Positions 13,242 to 24,000 of a stretch of DNA of 64,000 nt are shown here, one piece after another. The number at the start of each line of letters is the position of its first letter. Position 1 is the first letter of the stretch. Under the pieces are notes generated by a model, which saw only the letters and a list, made by a program, of their open reading frames with translations, had not been told where the DNA came from and did no database searches. Source of the DNA: Heliocidaris tuberculata (Eukaryota; Echinodermata; Echinoidea; Camarodonta; Echinometridae); assembly GCA_025618425.1 (NCBI GenBank), contig CM046848.1:32752311-32816310 (forward strand), read 5' to 3'. Made by a program: the position numbers and the translations under genes.

Positions 13242-16200
13242 TAAAAAGATAGTTCTGCTTCGGACTTGTAAAGTTATAGACAAAATAGGAATGAAAAGTC
13301 CGTATACGATGAAAAGATTTGAATTTTCGGTCATAGACCTTCATCAGGCCTTCATCATAGGCCTTCCTGGTGAAGGCCTATGGCCGAAAATTCAAATCTT
13401 TTCATTGTATACAGACTTTTCATTCCTATTTTGTCTATAACTTTGCAAGTCCGAAGCAGATCTTTTTACTATATATATATATATATATAAAATTGTAATA
13501 TTCAATTATACTATTGAATTTCATTTCATACCAGATGCTTTGTCAGCATGTTTGGAGTGGCTGTTAGAAGAGACATCAGATCTGGACTGGACTGTGAGAC
13601 TTGCCCTTCATGCACTATTCTCTGATAGGCTTCCTTCCTGTGAAAAGGTTTGTATGTGTGGTACATTCATGGCAGAGCTATTCTTACCCACATGCCTGTT
13701 CACCAGGGGAAACCCAATTAAACTAACAGAAGAGCAAACTGAAAATATTTACATAAGTAAATGGGCAAGTTAGGAATCACAGTTACTTAATGAATTTAAA
13801 TAATATGGCGAGTGCTACAATGGTGTACATTGGAAACTCAGTATAAAGAACTCCGATATAACAAGATTCTTGATATAACAAGGTAATTTTCATGGTACCA
13901 AGGACCTCGTTATAGTGAGTTTCCACTGTACTTGCCCTTTATAAGAAATGAACTGCCAGGAGATGTGTAGGTTTTTTTTTAGAACCAAGAAATAATTATG
14001 AAAGAAAGCATGCACTATGATTTTTCTTATGACTTCAAAATCTCTTTGTTAGGTTTTTAGTGTTAGTTGACATAATGATAATGTAGATAATCAGTTTGTA
14101 ATGTTACATGCATTTAACCCTTTCGAGACAATTGACCACATTTTGTGGTTTGGCTCAATAACTTTTGATTCAGAGCTCTAAATAATATACTAGATGCAGG
14201 AGTAGAAAGAGCAAAAATTTCTGCACTCACTATGTCCATTTCTGTTGCATGACCATAATTGTGTTTGATGCCAGGAATTTTAAAAACGAGAATAAGCTTT
14301 GAAATCCTTAAATTGGCAACGCATTGAGAGGTTCAAAATCATTGTTTTTTTATCAAAATTGGCAATTTTTAAAACTTTTCAACTAAATTCCTAACCATGT
14401 ATATTTTTTTCAAAGACATTACAAATTATTAGAACCATGTAGCATTAAAAGAAAAATATTATTGTTGCCAATTTGAAGAACAAAATGTGATCAGTTTAGC
14501 CCTTAAATAATTCCTGTCCTGAAAGGGTTAATTGTGTTTCTGTTTCCTAAATGTGTCAAATGTTACTTTCCAGGAGGTCAGCTCATGTATAGAAGATATC
14601 ACAGGTTCCATACAACTCTCCCGGCCAATCACAGAGTCCGTACCACTGTATGTTACATGGAGTAGCTCACTGATAGCATTCTTTCAAGGTGCTAGGATAT
14701 CATCTCGGCTATCAAAGCAGTTTGTCAAGGTGAGAAGGGTCTTCCTTAGCTTTGTATAAAATGGTTTTCTTCCAGTAAGACTCTGAGATATTTTCAAAGC
14801 TGGCAGAGCAAATGACTTTCTCATCCCCCTCTCACTTTTTCCCTTACTCCTGTTTTTCTCCTCTCCCCCTTTCTCTTTTTTTCCTTGATCACTCTCTTTA
14901 AATCTCTTTTTTTTTTCATCAATCACTCTTCCCCTCTTTACTTTAGAAATCTAAATTCATAATTACATTTTTTATGAGTCTGAATCTACCCTCTGCTCGA
15001 CTTATTAAACATGTTAAAGATTTGGTATTGAATATGATGTGTAATTCATTTTCTAATAGTAAACAAATAATTAAATCATTCCATCTGGACTTATGAATTA
15101 TTTCCGAGAATGGTTTCACGTCCGATCCTGGACGCTTCATCAGCTTGTCTTGTTTAATTATTTGTTTTCTATTTGAACTTTTACCTGGATGGATCAGAAC
15201 TTACATCATTTAATTCATTTTTTACTCCCCCCTCTCTCCCTATCTTTTACTGTCTTTCTCTCTCTCTCTCTCTTTCTCTCTCAGCTCTTTGAGTTTTTTA
15301 ATAAATACTGTTTCCATTCAATTCAGTTAAATTCAATTTAACAATGCTATAACTATACTGGTTTAAATGTAGTAATGGTTTATTATTCTGTTAGGACTCT
15401 CAGTATGAGATAGCAGGACAGAGCCAGAGTAGTTTGTTAGTTATAACTGGTCTTAGTACATAGGGGTCCCAGTTTTAAAGCATCACCCCTCAATTATTTA
15501 GTCCTTACATGTGACTGAAAGGAGTCGTTTGGTTGGTTGTATGAACACATAATTGGTTTCTTATTATTAATCTAGTTACTAAAAATAGTTTTTAATGTTT
15601 ATTTCTCCATATTCATGAAGAGTTTATCAGGAACATCCCTGTCCATGACGTCTCCTTCAAGAGCGGACTTCTACCGAGCAGTTTGTCTTGCCTTAGCCCA
15701 AGTCCTTCCACATAGTGCCTCTCCTGAATGGCTGACTACTCTTGAAACCCTTGACTTATTGAGGGCTGAAGGATTGCTTCATGTCACCTACACAACCCAC
15801 TTCATGACCAGCTTACCTGCATGTGATATCACATGTGAGCTCTTCATTACTTTCCCTCTCTGAATCATTGACTTGAAATTAGGCTGGAATGTTGATTGTA
15901 TACAAATGTTGCATGAGAATGAGTTCTTTATACGATCTATCCTCACTCGAGTTGAGGCTGTGTGCATCTCTCCTTCAGGCTGAGTCAAACAAGTATTGGA
16001 AATGCACTCTTTTCCACTGAACCAATTGTAGATAGGTGGAGAGTATACCCATTTACATATTTGTTACTATGCCAGGTGTGAGGTCTATGGGTTCTTTTCT
16101 GTGTTCTACTTTTAGTGTGTCAACGTCCATTGCAGCTGAGTCAAGTCTTCACAACAGTGATCCAGCTACTGAGTGAAGCAGCCTTCTCTGATTGGCTGAG

Positions 16201-17072
16201 AGATGACCAATGGCAACACATCACAAAGACATACACTCAGGTTATGAAGGCAAGTAACCTTTCAGTTAGTATGGCCTATACAGTTTGCTTTTATACAGTG
16301 ACAGGATTTATAAACTGCTGTGCAACTTCACGCTTTAATCAAGCGATCAAAGTTTACTGAGTTACTCTGGTCAGTACTGAAGTTGAATGTTTAACAAGTA
16401 CAAAGGGGAGAGAGAAAAAACCCGATGTCACTTTGATTACCTTGTATATGGGTTATTACACAGGATTACCATTTGCCTATCTAGGCCAACGTAACTCTTC
16501 TAAATGTTAAATTACTCAGTCTGAACACTTTGATTTTATACATTTCATGTAAGTATTTGGGTCACTTGAGTTTGGGAGAAGTGCTTTAATGACTGGCACT
16601 GTAGCCCAGGTTCTGCAAGTTCAAGATTGTTTGTGCTTCAGGTTTTAATCTTCTCTTTATTACTTTTTCTGTTAGCACATCTAGATGTTCACATTTGTAA
16701 TTATCACAATCCTCACTCATTTTTCAGAAAATCTTATCTGATGCCACAGAGAACATCTCATCAAGTCCATCAAGCTCCGCCAAGGCTTCTCAAGTCTTTC
16801 TGATTGGCCAGCTCTTCTGTCAGTCATGTGAGGTCTCTCGATGTGCGTCTGAGTCAAGCACTGAGCAGCTCTTCGTCTGGTGTCTAGAGCTTGTTATGAG
16901 GGTGGAAGAACTCCTCGGTTGCTGTGGTGATGATGATGCTGCTAGTGGTGTCATCTGTGATGTTGCATATCAAGAGATGAAGATGCTAAGTAGAGCAATG
17001 GAATGGCTTCCAAGCAGTGGACAGAGGACAACACTTCAACAGAAACTTAGTGCATTATCATCCAGGTATTAA
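5964..17072 (+). CDS. GEMIN4: Gem-associated protein 4 (SMN complex subunit), complete
   Basis: Gemin4 is a scaffold subunit of the SMN complex, which loads Sm rings on snRNAs in the cytoplasm and gathers in nuclear gems; it binds Gemin3. Exons: 5964-5980, 6530-7305, 7742-7838, 8391-8493, 8785-8967, 9431-9538, 10912-11067, 11451-11705, 12099-12273, 13535-13647, 14574-14729, 15621-15834, 16116-16249, 16728-17072. All phases join to 943 aa (human 1058). The start MVLGN plus the next exon places LLHG at residues 14-17, exactly where the human protein has ILHG. Other matches to recalled human sequence: ECLHRLLDDLWD, ELTHTFNRLV, LDWTVRLALHALF, CLALAQVLPH, LLHVTY, DWLRDDQWQHI, and the C-terminus QRTTLQQKLSAL. 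The protein is all-helical with no catalytic motif. Intron 13 has a GC donor. Introns carry a SINE, LINE pieces, hairpins and a TTAA MITE. Confidence 0.92.
8990..9170 (+). mobile_element. tRNA-derived SINE (SURF-like)
   Basis: GEMIN4 intron 5 holds GGTTCAAATCCC, a tRNA-type B box (about 9046), followed by TTTTCACTCTTCATCCAGG and AGGTAAATGGGTATCTGG, a body I associate with sea-urchin SURF-type SINEs. A box-A-like GTAGTGGTTTCATTC lies 40 bp upstream. The family name is from memory. Confidence 0.55.
9695..10670 (-). mobile_element. 5'-truncated CR1/L2-type LINE fragment
   Basis: On the minus strand, 10625-10158 encodes WLNSHSLKLNSTKCEFLVFG and a region ending AAHIVTLCRKHTHITPV. After a frameshift, 10142-9840 encodes VRDRMVFKILLLVYHCVKG and GPTLWNNIP. 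This is the C-terminal part of a reverse transcriptase of the CR1/L2/jockey kind. The 3' end runs into TATAAATTATTATTATTATA (9697-9720). It sits in GEMIN4 intron 6, antisense to the gene, and is dead. Confidence 0.8.
11125..11345 (-). mobile_element. Short LINE reverse-transcriptase remnant
   Basis: The minus strand encodes SFQSLAPYLWNRLPAFLRK followed by PSLDNFKKIFFEYLY, the usual last segment of CR1/L2-like reverse transcriptases. It lies in GEMIN4 intron 7, antisense to the gene, and is too short to be active. Confidence 0.65.
12565..13035. repeat. (TA)n tract followed by a 0.37-kb foldback element
   Basis: A (TA)n tract runs about 12582-12632. The hairpin 12668-13035 has about 150-bp arms: GTTGAGAAGGCTTACGG on the left against the reverse of ACCTTCTCAAC on the right, with near-perfect matches through CTGAAAAGGACTGTTGAGTA. 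Between the arms, the minus strand reads CCTGATGACGGACA then TGTCCGAAA. No coding frame is supported. It lies in GEMIN4 intron 9. Confidence 0.75.
13176..13490. repeat. Second hairpin in GEMIN4 intron 9, between TA tracts
   Basis: TA tracts at 13176-13238 and 13470-13490 flank a hairpin at 13240-13470. The left arm AGTAAAAAGATAGTTCTGC pairs with GCAGATCTTTTTACT, and the arms continue through CTATAGACAAAATAGGAATG. The tip contains GGCCTATGGCCGAAAATTC. An unrelated sequence has the same design as the neighbouring hairpin. Confidence 0.8.
14114..14531. mobile_element. piggyBac-like MITE (TTAA-flanked)
   Basis: It begins TTAACCCTTTCGAGACA and ends TGTCCTGAAAGGGTTAA: TTAA target duplications followed by CCC and preceded by GGG, as in piggyBac elements. 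The interior is AT-rich and non-coding. A sister copy lies at 43631-44055. It lies in GEMIN4 intron 10. Confidence 0.82.
15048..15175. repeat. Hairpin with CTGATGA/GAAA motif
   Basis: TAATAGTAAACAAATAATTA on the left pairs with TAATTATTTGTTTTCTATT on the right. Inside, the minus strand reads GCTGATGAAGCGTCC, a loop, then GGACGTGAAACC. It lies in GEMIN4 intron 11. Confidence 0.6.
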
Positions 17073-17400
17073 GATTTTGTTCCCATCACGAAGAAGTTGT
17101 GGATGTCTTAATCTATGACATGGCAAACCAAGAGATGAAGACGCTGAATAGAGCTGTTGAATGACTTCCCAGCAGTGGACAGAGGTCTACCCTCCAACAG
17201 AAACTTAGTGCATTATTTTCCAGGTGTTAAAGTTCTGATATCCTGATGATGTTTTTTCGTATTTCCGTCTGTGGTATGTGACATACCACGATATGAACAT
17301 TCCTAGCAGAGCCATCAGTCAAATGACTTAAAGAGCAGTGGTCAACCCTCTCAAAGAAGCTTTAAATAGTGCATCATCTTCCAGGTTTTGAAGTCCCTTT
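16955..17400 (+). repeat. Three-copy tandem of the GEMIN4 last-exon 3' end, period about 158 bp
   Basis: The segment CAAGAGATGAAGATGCT (16971) recurs as CAAGAGATGAAGACGCT (17129) and, decayed, near 17287. Each copy continues to GTGCATTATCATCCAGG or its relatives (GTGCATTATTTTCCAGG, GTGCATCATCTTCCAGG). Copy 1 is the coding end of GEMIN4; copies 2 and 3 lie after the stop and contain in-frame stops. Confidence 0.88.
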
Positions 17401-17403
17401 AGG

Positions 17404-17721
17404 TAGCTTAGCGAAACAGAGTGGCACGAAAAGATCCATCCGGAGAACAAAGTGCATAAAGATTATTTTATTGCATTACCGGAGAAACATATTATGAAGC
17501 CATAGAGCTACTTGATGATCATGAGGCTTAATATTAACCAAACTGTCATTAATTAAGCCCAGGTAATCTAGGTAGTAGAGGTATGTTTACTTGCTCTATA
17601 GCTTCTTGATATGTTTCTACCTTAGTGCAATAAAATGATGATTCCATTGTATTATCACCAACAATATTGATGTTTGCGTACCGGACGTGTCTTTTCATGC
17701 CACTCTGTTTCACTAAGCTGG
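17404..17721. repeat. Foldback element
   Basis: TAGCTTAGCGAAACAGAGTG on the left pairs with CACTCTGTTTCACTAAGCT on the right, and the arms continue with CACGAAAAGA against TCTTTTCATG and with TTATTTTATTGCA against TGCAATAAAATGA. It lies directly after the third GEMIN4 exon-end copy. Confidence 0.8.
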
Positions 17722-17849
17722 AGGAATTCAGAACCAGGAATACCGCTTTGGAATTGCATATGTAGTGCTCGAAAAATCAAGCTGTAATTTTTCAAGCGCT
17801 ACATATGCAATTCCAAAGCAATACTCCTGGTTCTGAATTCCTCCAGCTT
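17715..17849. repeat. Near-perfect 135-bp hairpin
   Basis: AAGCTGGAGGAATTCAGAAC on the left is the reverse complement of GTTCTGAATTCCTCCAGCTT on the right, and pairing continues through GGAATTGCATATGTAG to a short AT-rich loop. It abuts and overlaps the preceding foldback. Confidence 0.85.
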
Positions 17850-20062
17850 TAGTAATCCATCAATTCAATTTCTGTGGTGGCATTTCCTGGCTACATATAT
17901 ACAATGTAATGAGACTTTAGTCTCTCAAACATCCTTCCCAAACGAAAGAAACACGGCATCTGTGAACACGTTACTCAGAAGCAAAATTAGCATAAACTTC
18001 ATATGCTCTATGGTATCTAGCAAATTACAAATTACAAAGGAAAGGAAATAAGACATTACTGGGCTTGTCAACAAACCACTTACCATAGTGATGCTTTCAA
18101 GAACAGGCAGGCAGGCAGGTCTGTTGGAATAGGGAGTAGGCAGTCAGTGATGATATGCATGTTGATTGGGGTTACATCAAACCTCCTGGCATGGGCACTA
18201 TGGCATTAAGCTAGGGCTTATTGATGAATAGCCTTATTTTTTGTGCATTTCATATATTTCTTTTTATATAACACAAACAGAAAAAAAAAATCATTTGATG
18301 TTGATTTTGTGGATGTTGTTTAAAAATAATGGGAGAGATTTCATGGCCCCATTGCTAAATGTGGTACAGAAGTTAAAATTATTTTTGAAAATTCTATGTA
18401 TTACTTTGGGATTGTGCTGAAAGATCAGTTATGGTAGGATCAGTTATGACAGGTCATGATTTCTTTCCCCTCATGATTTTATTTGGAATATATATTTTAT
18501 TCTCTTTATCTCAGTAGAGATTAAAGATTTCATTTTGATTTTGTGCCAAACCATTCTCCATTTGTCCTCAAATGGTCTTATTGTTCACATTATATTTTTG
18601 GTCTTAACTGAAACATGATATAAACCAACAAGAAATTGACAAGTGCTGAATACAATTTGTGTCTAGATTTCAATTTTTTGTTGTACAATGAAGTAGAGAA
18701 ACTTTGAGCAATAACATGAAAAGATGGGAAAATGACAACAGATCAATTGAAGGAGGATGAGTATAAGTATAGAGGAGGGGAAGATGGAGAAAATAGTAAC
18801 AGATGAGATAGAGAAGAGAAAAAGAGAGATGTGGAAGGATTGAACAAAAAAAAAGAAGAGAAAAATTATGAAAGAGAGATATGAAGGCAAGAGGGATAGA
18901 TATGGAAGATAGAGAGAGAGAGAGAGACAAGGTGATAAAGAGCAGAGAAAAGACAAGAAAATGACATATATCGAGGGGAGGGGATGATAGACACTGGTTG
19001 ATGCATAAAGCCTACCATTTGTAATAAACATTTAAACTCGTAAAATATTTTTTAGAGGTTCTGAATAGTCATATACATGTACATAGTAAAATCGAAAATA
19101 TGGGCTATTGCGAGCTTTCTAGTCAGGGGAAAGGCCAAATCCACTCTGAGTCTCATTGACATCATAGCAGTCCTACAATTTGTCTATGATTTGAAACTGA
19201 TTTGGCCCTCATTCCGAGCGTAAGGCTGACAACCCCCCAGCCCTTTGTTCAGTATTCATATCATTGTTCAGCTCTGTGGTTCTCAACGTTTCGATCAGTA
19301 TGCTCTGATTGTCACCAGGAGAATGATAGATTAATGGTATAACCCTGAAAACTAAACCTGCAATTCAGAATGAAAATGATAGCTAGGTATTAAGAGTCTG
19401 TTCATAGACATCCACCATCAATGTCATTTTTTAAAATGTCCTATTTGTGTCACCACCATTCATTTTAGGGTGACAACAAATCCTCACACATACATACCCT
19501 TGCATACATGATCCAGCAATGAATCTGATTCTTGCTTCAACAAGAACAACATCAACCAGTCAAGAGCATATCAAATCAAAAACAGTCTATGCAACTGCAA
19601 ATAACCATAATTCACTCAGAAATAGAACAATTTTATTTTGCCATTCTATAACAAAGAAGTAACTGGAACCAGCCTAGTTACAAAATATACCCAACTTGCT
19701 TCCTTCAAAGTATCTTCTTTTGGGAGTTTACTTTAACTGGTACAAAAATCTGAAAACTTCTAGATTAAAACTTAAAATCAGTCTCTAAAACAGGGGTCTT
19801 TTGTTCACAATAAATTAAGATGGAATTTTGATGATACATGCCCTCAATGAAGGACAAATTAGGACATTTAATAAGATTCCTCACTTTCTATATCACTTGC
19901 TCAAAGATGAAGTGTAATTTTGACAATAATTCAATCCTAATGGGGCAAGGATGAAGGCAGAATCATGGGGATTCATTATTTGTCATCTAAGCTCTGTAAC
20001 AGGCAGGCATTTGCAGGTCCAGCCCCACCCTGACTTAAGATACGTTAAAATGACTCTGCATC
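17850..20062. other. Intergenic stretch between the GEMIN4 and PIGC 3' ends
   Basis: No coding exon could be supported. It contains a purine-rich block at about 18720-18960 (GA repeats) that produces spurious long frames, and otherwise AT-rich unique-looking DNA. Poly(A) sites of GEMIN4 were not resolved. Confidence 0.5.
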
Positions 20063-20462
20063 TTAAAGGTACTTCATCCCTTTTGCAGCCCTAAATTTTG
20101 AAGTTGCATGAGTATGTGATAAATTACGAAAGAAATATAATTGGAAAACTTGTGCGGATGTAAAAAGGATTTAATTTGCTTTTAAGTACAAAGTAATAAC
20201 AATTTGGTAACAATAGTTTTTTTACTAAAAAACAAAATTGCGTAGTTTTAAAGATAATTTTTGACTGTTACTAGTACATGTACTTGCGTTGATTTCTGAA
20301 CAGCTCCTTCTATGACAACAGCAAGATTTTCATTTCTTACAAAATGTTATAGAATTTGTGACCTTGAAATTTCATAGGTCGTATCTACAGGATGTCTACT
20401 AAACCTGTGCGAAGTTTTGGGAAATTTTGTGGAAGTCTGCAAAAGGGATGAAGTACCTTTAA
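20063..20462. mobile_element. TTAA-flanked MITE, family 1
   Basis: Ends TTAAAGGTACTTCATCCC and GGGATGAAGTACCTTTAA are exact inverted repeats, extending inward to TTTTGCAG/CTGCAAAA. The TTAA at 20459-20462 is shared with the next element. Non-coding interior. Confidence 0.85.
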
Positions 20463-20967
20463 AGGGAAAGTCCACCCTGATTACAAGTTGGTTTTAATAA
20501 GAAGCAGAAAAATGAAAGAAACAGATCAGTGGAGGTTTGAGCAAATCCGATAAGAAATAAGAAAGTTATGAATTTTTGAAGTTGGCAACTCCATGACATA
20601 TCTTTCAAGCTCCTCTCCCATTTGCACTGTACCCCCAAAATCATTAATGTCCATTTCTCTAAAGAAAATATTCAAAAATACATGCATGCTAGACATAATC
20701 ACTGCTCATATATTTTTACACAAAACCTGTATGAAACAATTCTATTCTTTCATCAAAAACTAAGAATATGAAAATTTATGAGATTTTCTGTATTAAGCAA
20801 ATGGGAGAAGAGCTCACAGGATACGTCACGGAGTTGCCAATTTGTGTTTGATTACACATTCAAAAATATGGATTACTGGATTTTGCCCAAACTTCCACTA
20901 ATCTGTTTCTCTCATTTTTCTTCTTTTAGTCAAATCAACTCGATACCAGGGTGGACTTTACCTTTAA
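20459..20967. mobile_element. TTAA-flanked MITE, family 2
   Basis: Ends TTAAAGGGAAAGTCCACCCT and AGGGTGGACTTTACCTTTAA are inverted repeats. The interior shares a segment (AATAAGAAAGTTATGAATTT) with the family-3 element at 21671. Non-coding. The right end lies 121 bp from the PIGC stop codon on the downstream side. Confidence 0.85.
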
Positions 20968-21087
20968 GGGTTCAGAAGGAAACTTATTCATGCCAAACAC
21001 TACTGGTATACATATGTCACATTCTCAGAGAGATCTCCACAGATGTGTAAGACTTGATAATAGAATTCTTCATACCGGTATCTGCTG

Positions 21088-24000
21088 CTAGTGATGTATA
21101 ACAGCTTCATCCCATGGACCATGGATATTACTGCAAAAAATAATGAACAAAAATAGATTATCAGAAGTGTGATTTCAGAAATTGATAATGTAACATTTTT
21201 AGCGATTAATGAAACAACCTAGTTTTCACAATGAAAATTAATTTGAATGGTTGTTTATTGTGTTAAAGAGAATTTTTATATCATTGAGTATGTAACTCAA
21301 TTGGATTCTAACTTAACTATTTAATATACGCTTAGTAAATATGAACGTGAAAAAAAAAATGAACACCCGAACTTCTAAAGTAACATTGTTCTCATCAATT
21401 GAGTTTCATCATTTAAATTTGATTGAAGGATCTTACAACTTAAATATTCCAAAATCCACTTTTGATATATACAGGTTTTGAGTTGATTTGGGAGACAATT
21501 TGAGTGATCACTCTTTATACAAGGTGTAAAAAAAAAAATAATTTCACACTTTCGATCATAACTAACTCCAAAGTTAGAACTTGTATCAGAATGAGGTTTA
21601 CACATTGTAAACTTGAAGGATGTCAAATTTATTTGAAGAAAGTTTTATCACATTTCTTTGAATACTTTTCTTAAAGGGCAATCCAACCTTGGTAATGAGA
21701 TGATTTGTGTGAAAGCAGAAAAATAAGAAAAACAGGATGGTGAAAGTTTGGAAGAAATCGGACAGGGAATAAGAAAGTTATGGATGTTTTAAAAATGAGA
21801 TCACTACATCTATGCGAATCTCAAATTGGCAATTTGGTGATTCGATTGTGACATTTTTGTGGACAACTCTCCCATTTGTCGTACACAAAAATATCATTAA
21901 TTTGCCGTTTTCTTCAAGGCGCATTTACCCTTGGGGCAGTACTCAAAATATATTGGAGATAGCATACATGTACTGTTATAGGTCCTCATGAAAGAAAAAG
22001 ATCGTACTAAGTAATACATTTTGAAAAAAGTAACATTTTAGTCATTTTGTGTGTTGGAGCAAATGGGGAAGTTGTCCACAGCTACATCACAGTGACATTA
22101 CCTATTCGGCCAATTGAAATTCCCATATGTATAGTGATTACAACTTTCAAAAATTCATAACTTTTTCATTGCTTGTCCGATTTCGTTCAAACTTTCATCA
22201 ATCTGCTTCTCTGATTTTTCCTCTTACTCTCAAAGTAACTTGCTATTAAGGTTGGATTTTCCTTAAAAAGAATGCTCTGAATATCGAATTAGATTTTCAC
22301 TTATTGAAAAAGCAAGGCCACAAAATCTGTGTATCGATGATTAATTCAGAACACAACAATTGTCATTGTGTATGGCAGCTGAAATTCTAGAGCATCTCTT
22401 TTAACCCAGAGTCATGAATCATTAAATGACACTGAATAGCAATAGGTTGGCAGGTGCAATGCACAATGGTATTGTTCTGTTTTGAATTAATTACTGATAC
22501 ACACAGAGTTTCTGGCCTTGATTTTTCAAAAATTGAAAATCTAAAGAAAATATTCAGACCATTGTTTTAAGAAAAGTATTCACAGAATTGTGATTACTAT
22601 TAAGTACTTGGAGTCACCTGTGGCTGGGAGGGGAAAAGCAAACTGAATCACTGCAACGCTCGGGTCTCTTCTCCTAATAAAACTTACTTCAAATAAATTT
22701 GACATCCTTCAACTTTAAAATGTGAAAACCTCAATCTGATACAAAGTACAACTTTGGAATTATATTCACTCAAAAGTGTCAAACAATTTTTTTTTTTACC
22801 AATTGTATTAGGCTGGTTGCCTTTCTGTAAAGGTACAGTTCTATACAGTTTCTCTTTGGCTTGGAGGGAACAGAAATGGCCACTATAGTTGATTCAGATA
22901 CAATCCTCTACAGGCAGGGTCGGAAATACGCGGGGACGACGGGCGATTTCGCCCTCGTCTGCCCCCATATCGCCCCAATAAATGCTGGAAAACCTGTATT
23001 TGGGGGCGACCGTTTTCATACGAGTCACCCCCATCAATGATTCGAAAGAAAATCACTATTATGCTCAAAAAGCAGCTAAATTCAACCTTTTATCTCGTTG
23101 TTGACTCGCAACTTAGTACATCGCCAATGTGTAGCATCGTGAACGCAATATCACTGTTACAATGATAGGTCTAAAATTACCATCATCCGTGTAATGAGAC
23201 TATCACTAGATCTACGACCGGATACACCACACAGAGAAATTGTCCCTTACCACATTAAGTCCGTAGTCACCTCAAAAAATCAATCTGTAAAGCCAAAGCC
23301 TGCCTAAAAAATGCGGAATTAGTGCCATTTCTTCAAAGCACGCGGCGCTTAAGTCGGGTTGTGAGAAACAGAGTCACCAAAAACGCTCTACAAATCAAGA
23401 AATCGGTGGATTAATGACAGGGTTTTCTACTTATCGTGCGCGAGATCGATGCTCATCGAGTGAGATGGTATCCGCGAAAAACAAATTGGAAAAGAAAAAT
23501 CGCCCGGAACTGTGCGCATTCACAGTGTATATGTACGTACGTACGTCCAAGCGGATTTAGGAGTATTATGTGCGAGAAAAAAAAACACACACCAAGTGTG
23601 CCTTTTCGCGTAAAATAAACATCTCCGTGGTAAATACGCCTAATGACAGCAAATTCGGGTGAAACTGACCCACTGTTGATTTATTCCTTCAAATTTTGAA
23701 GAAAAAAAAATCTGATTGGTACGACGTAAATTAAGCCTGTGCATGAGATAGTATGATTAGTACCAATGTAACAGCAATCGCAATATCACAAAAAACCCAA
23801 ATTGATAACCAATCTGCACTTACCATTGAAATGGTAGCCCCAATAATATAAGAAATAGCCCCATAAAATTCAAAAGTAGCCCCTAAAAAAAAAAAAATTA
23901 TTTCCTAGGCTGTCTACAGGTTTGACTGTACTTACTTCTTGTATGGTTGTAGTCTAATCAGCCATAGAGGACAGAGATAGGTTATAAAGAGGTGAGCTAA

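Noticed and set aside
18663..19031. Long Ser/Leu/Phe-rich frame on the minus strand
   Set aside because: It comes from a GA/CT-rich low-complexity tract, with no conserved motif; the same applies to 33692-33956, 34606-35200 and 42357-42686.
23436..23618. 60-aa basic frame
   Set aside because: It lies inside the hAT element in PIGC intron 7, with no recognisable transposase motif.
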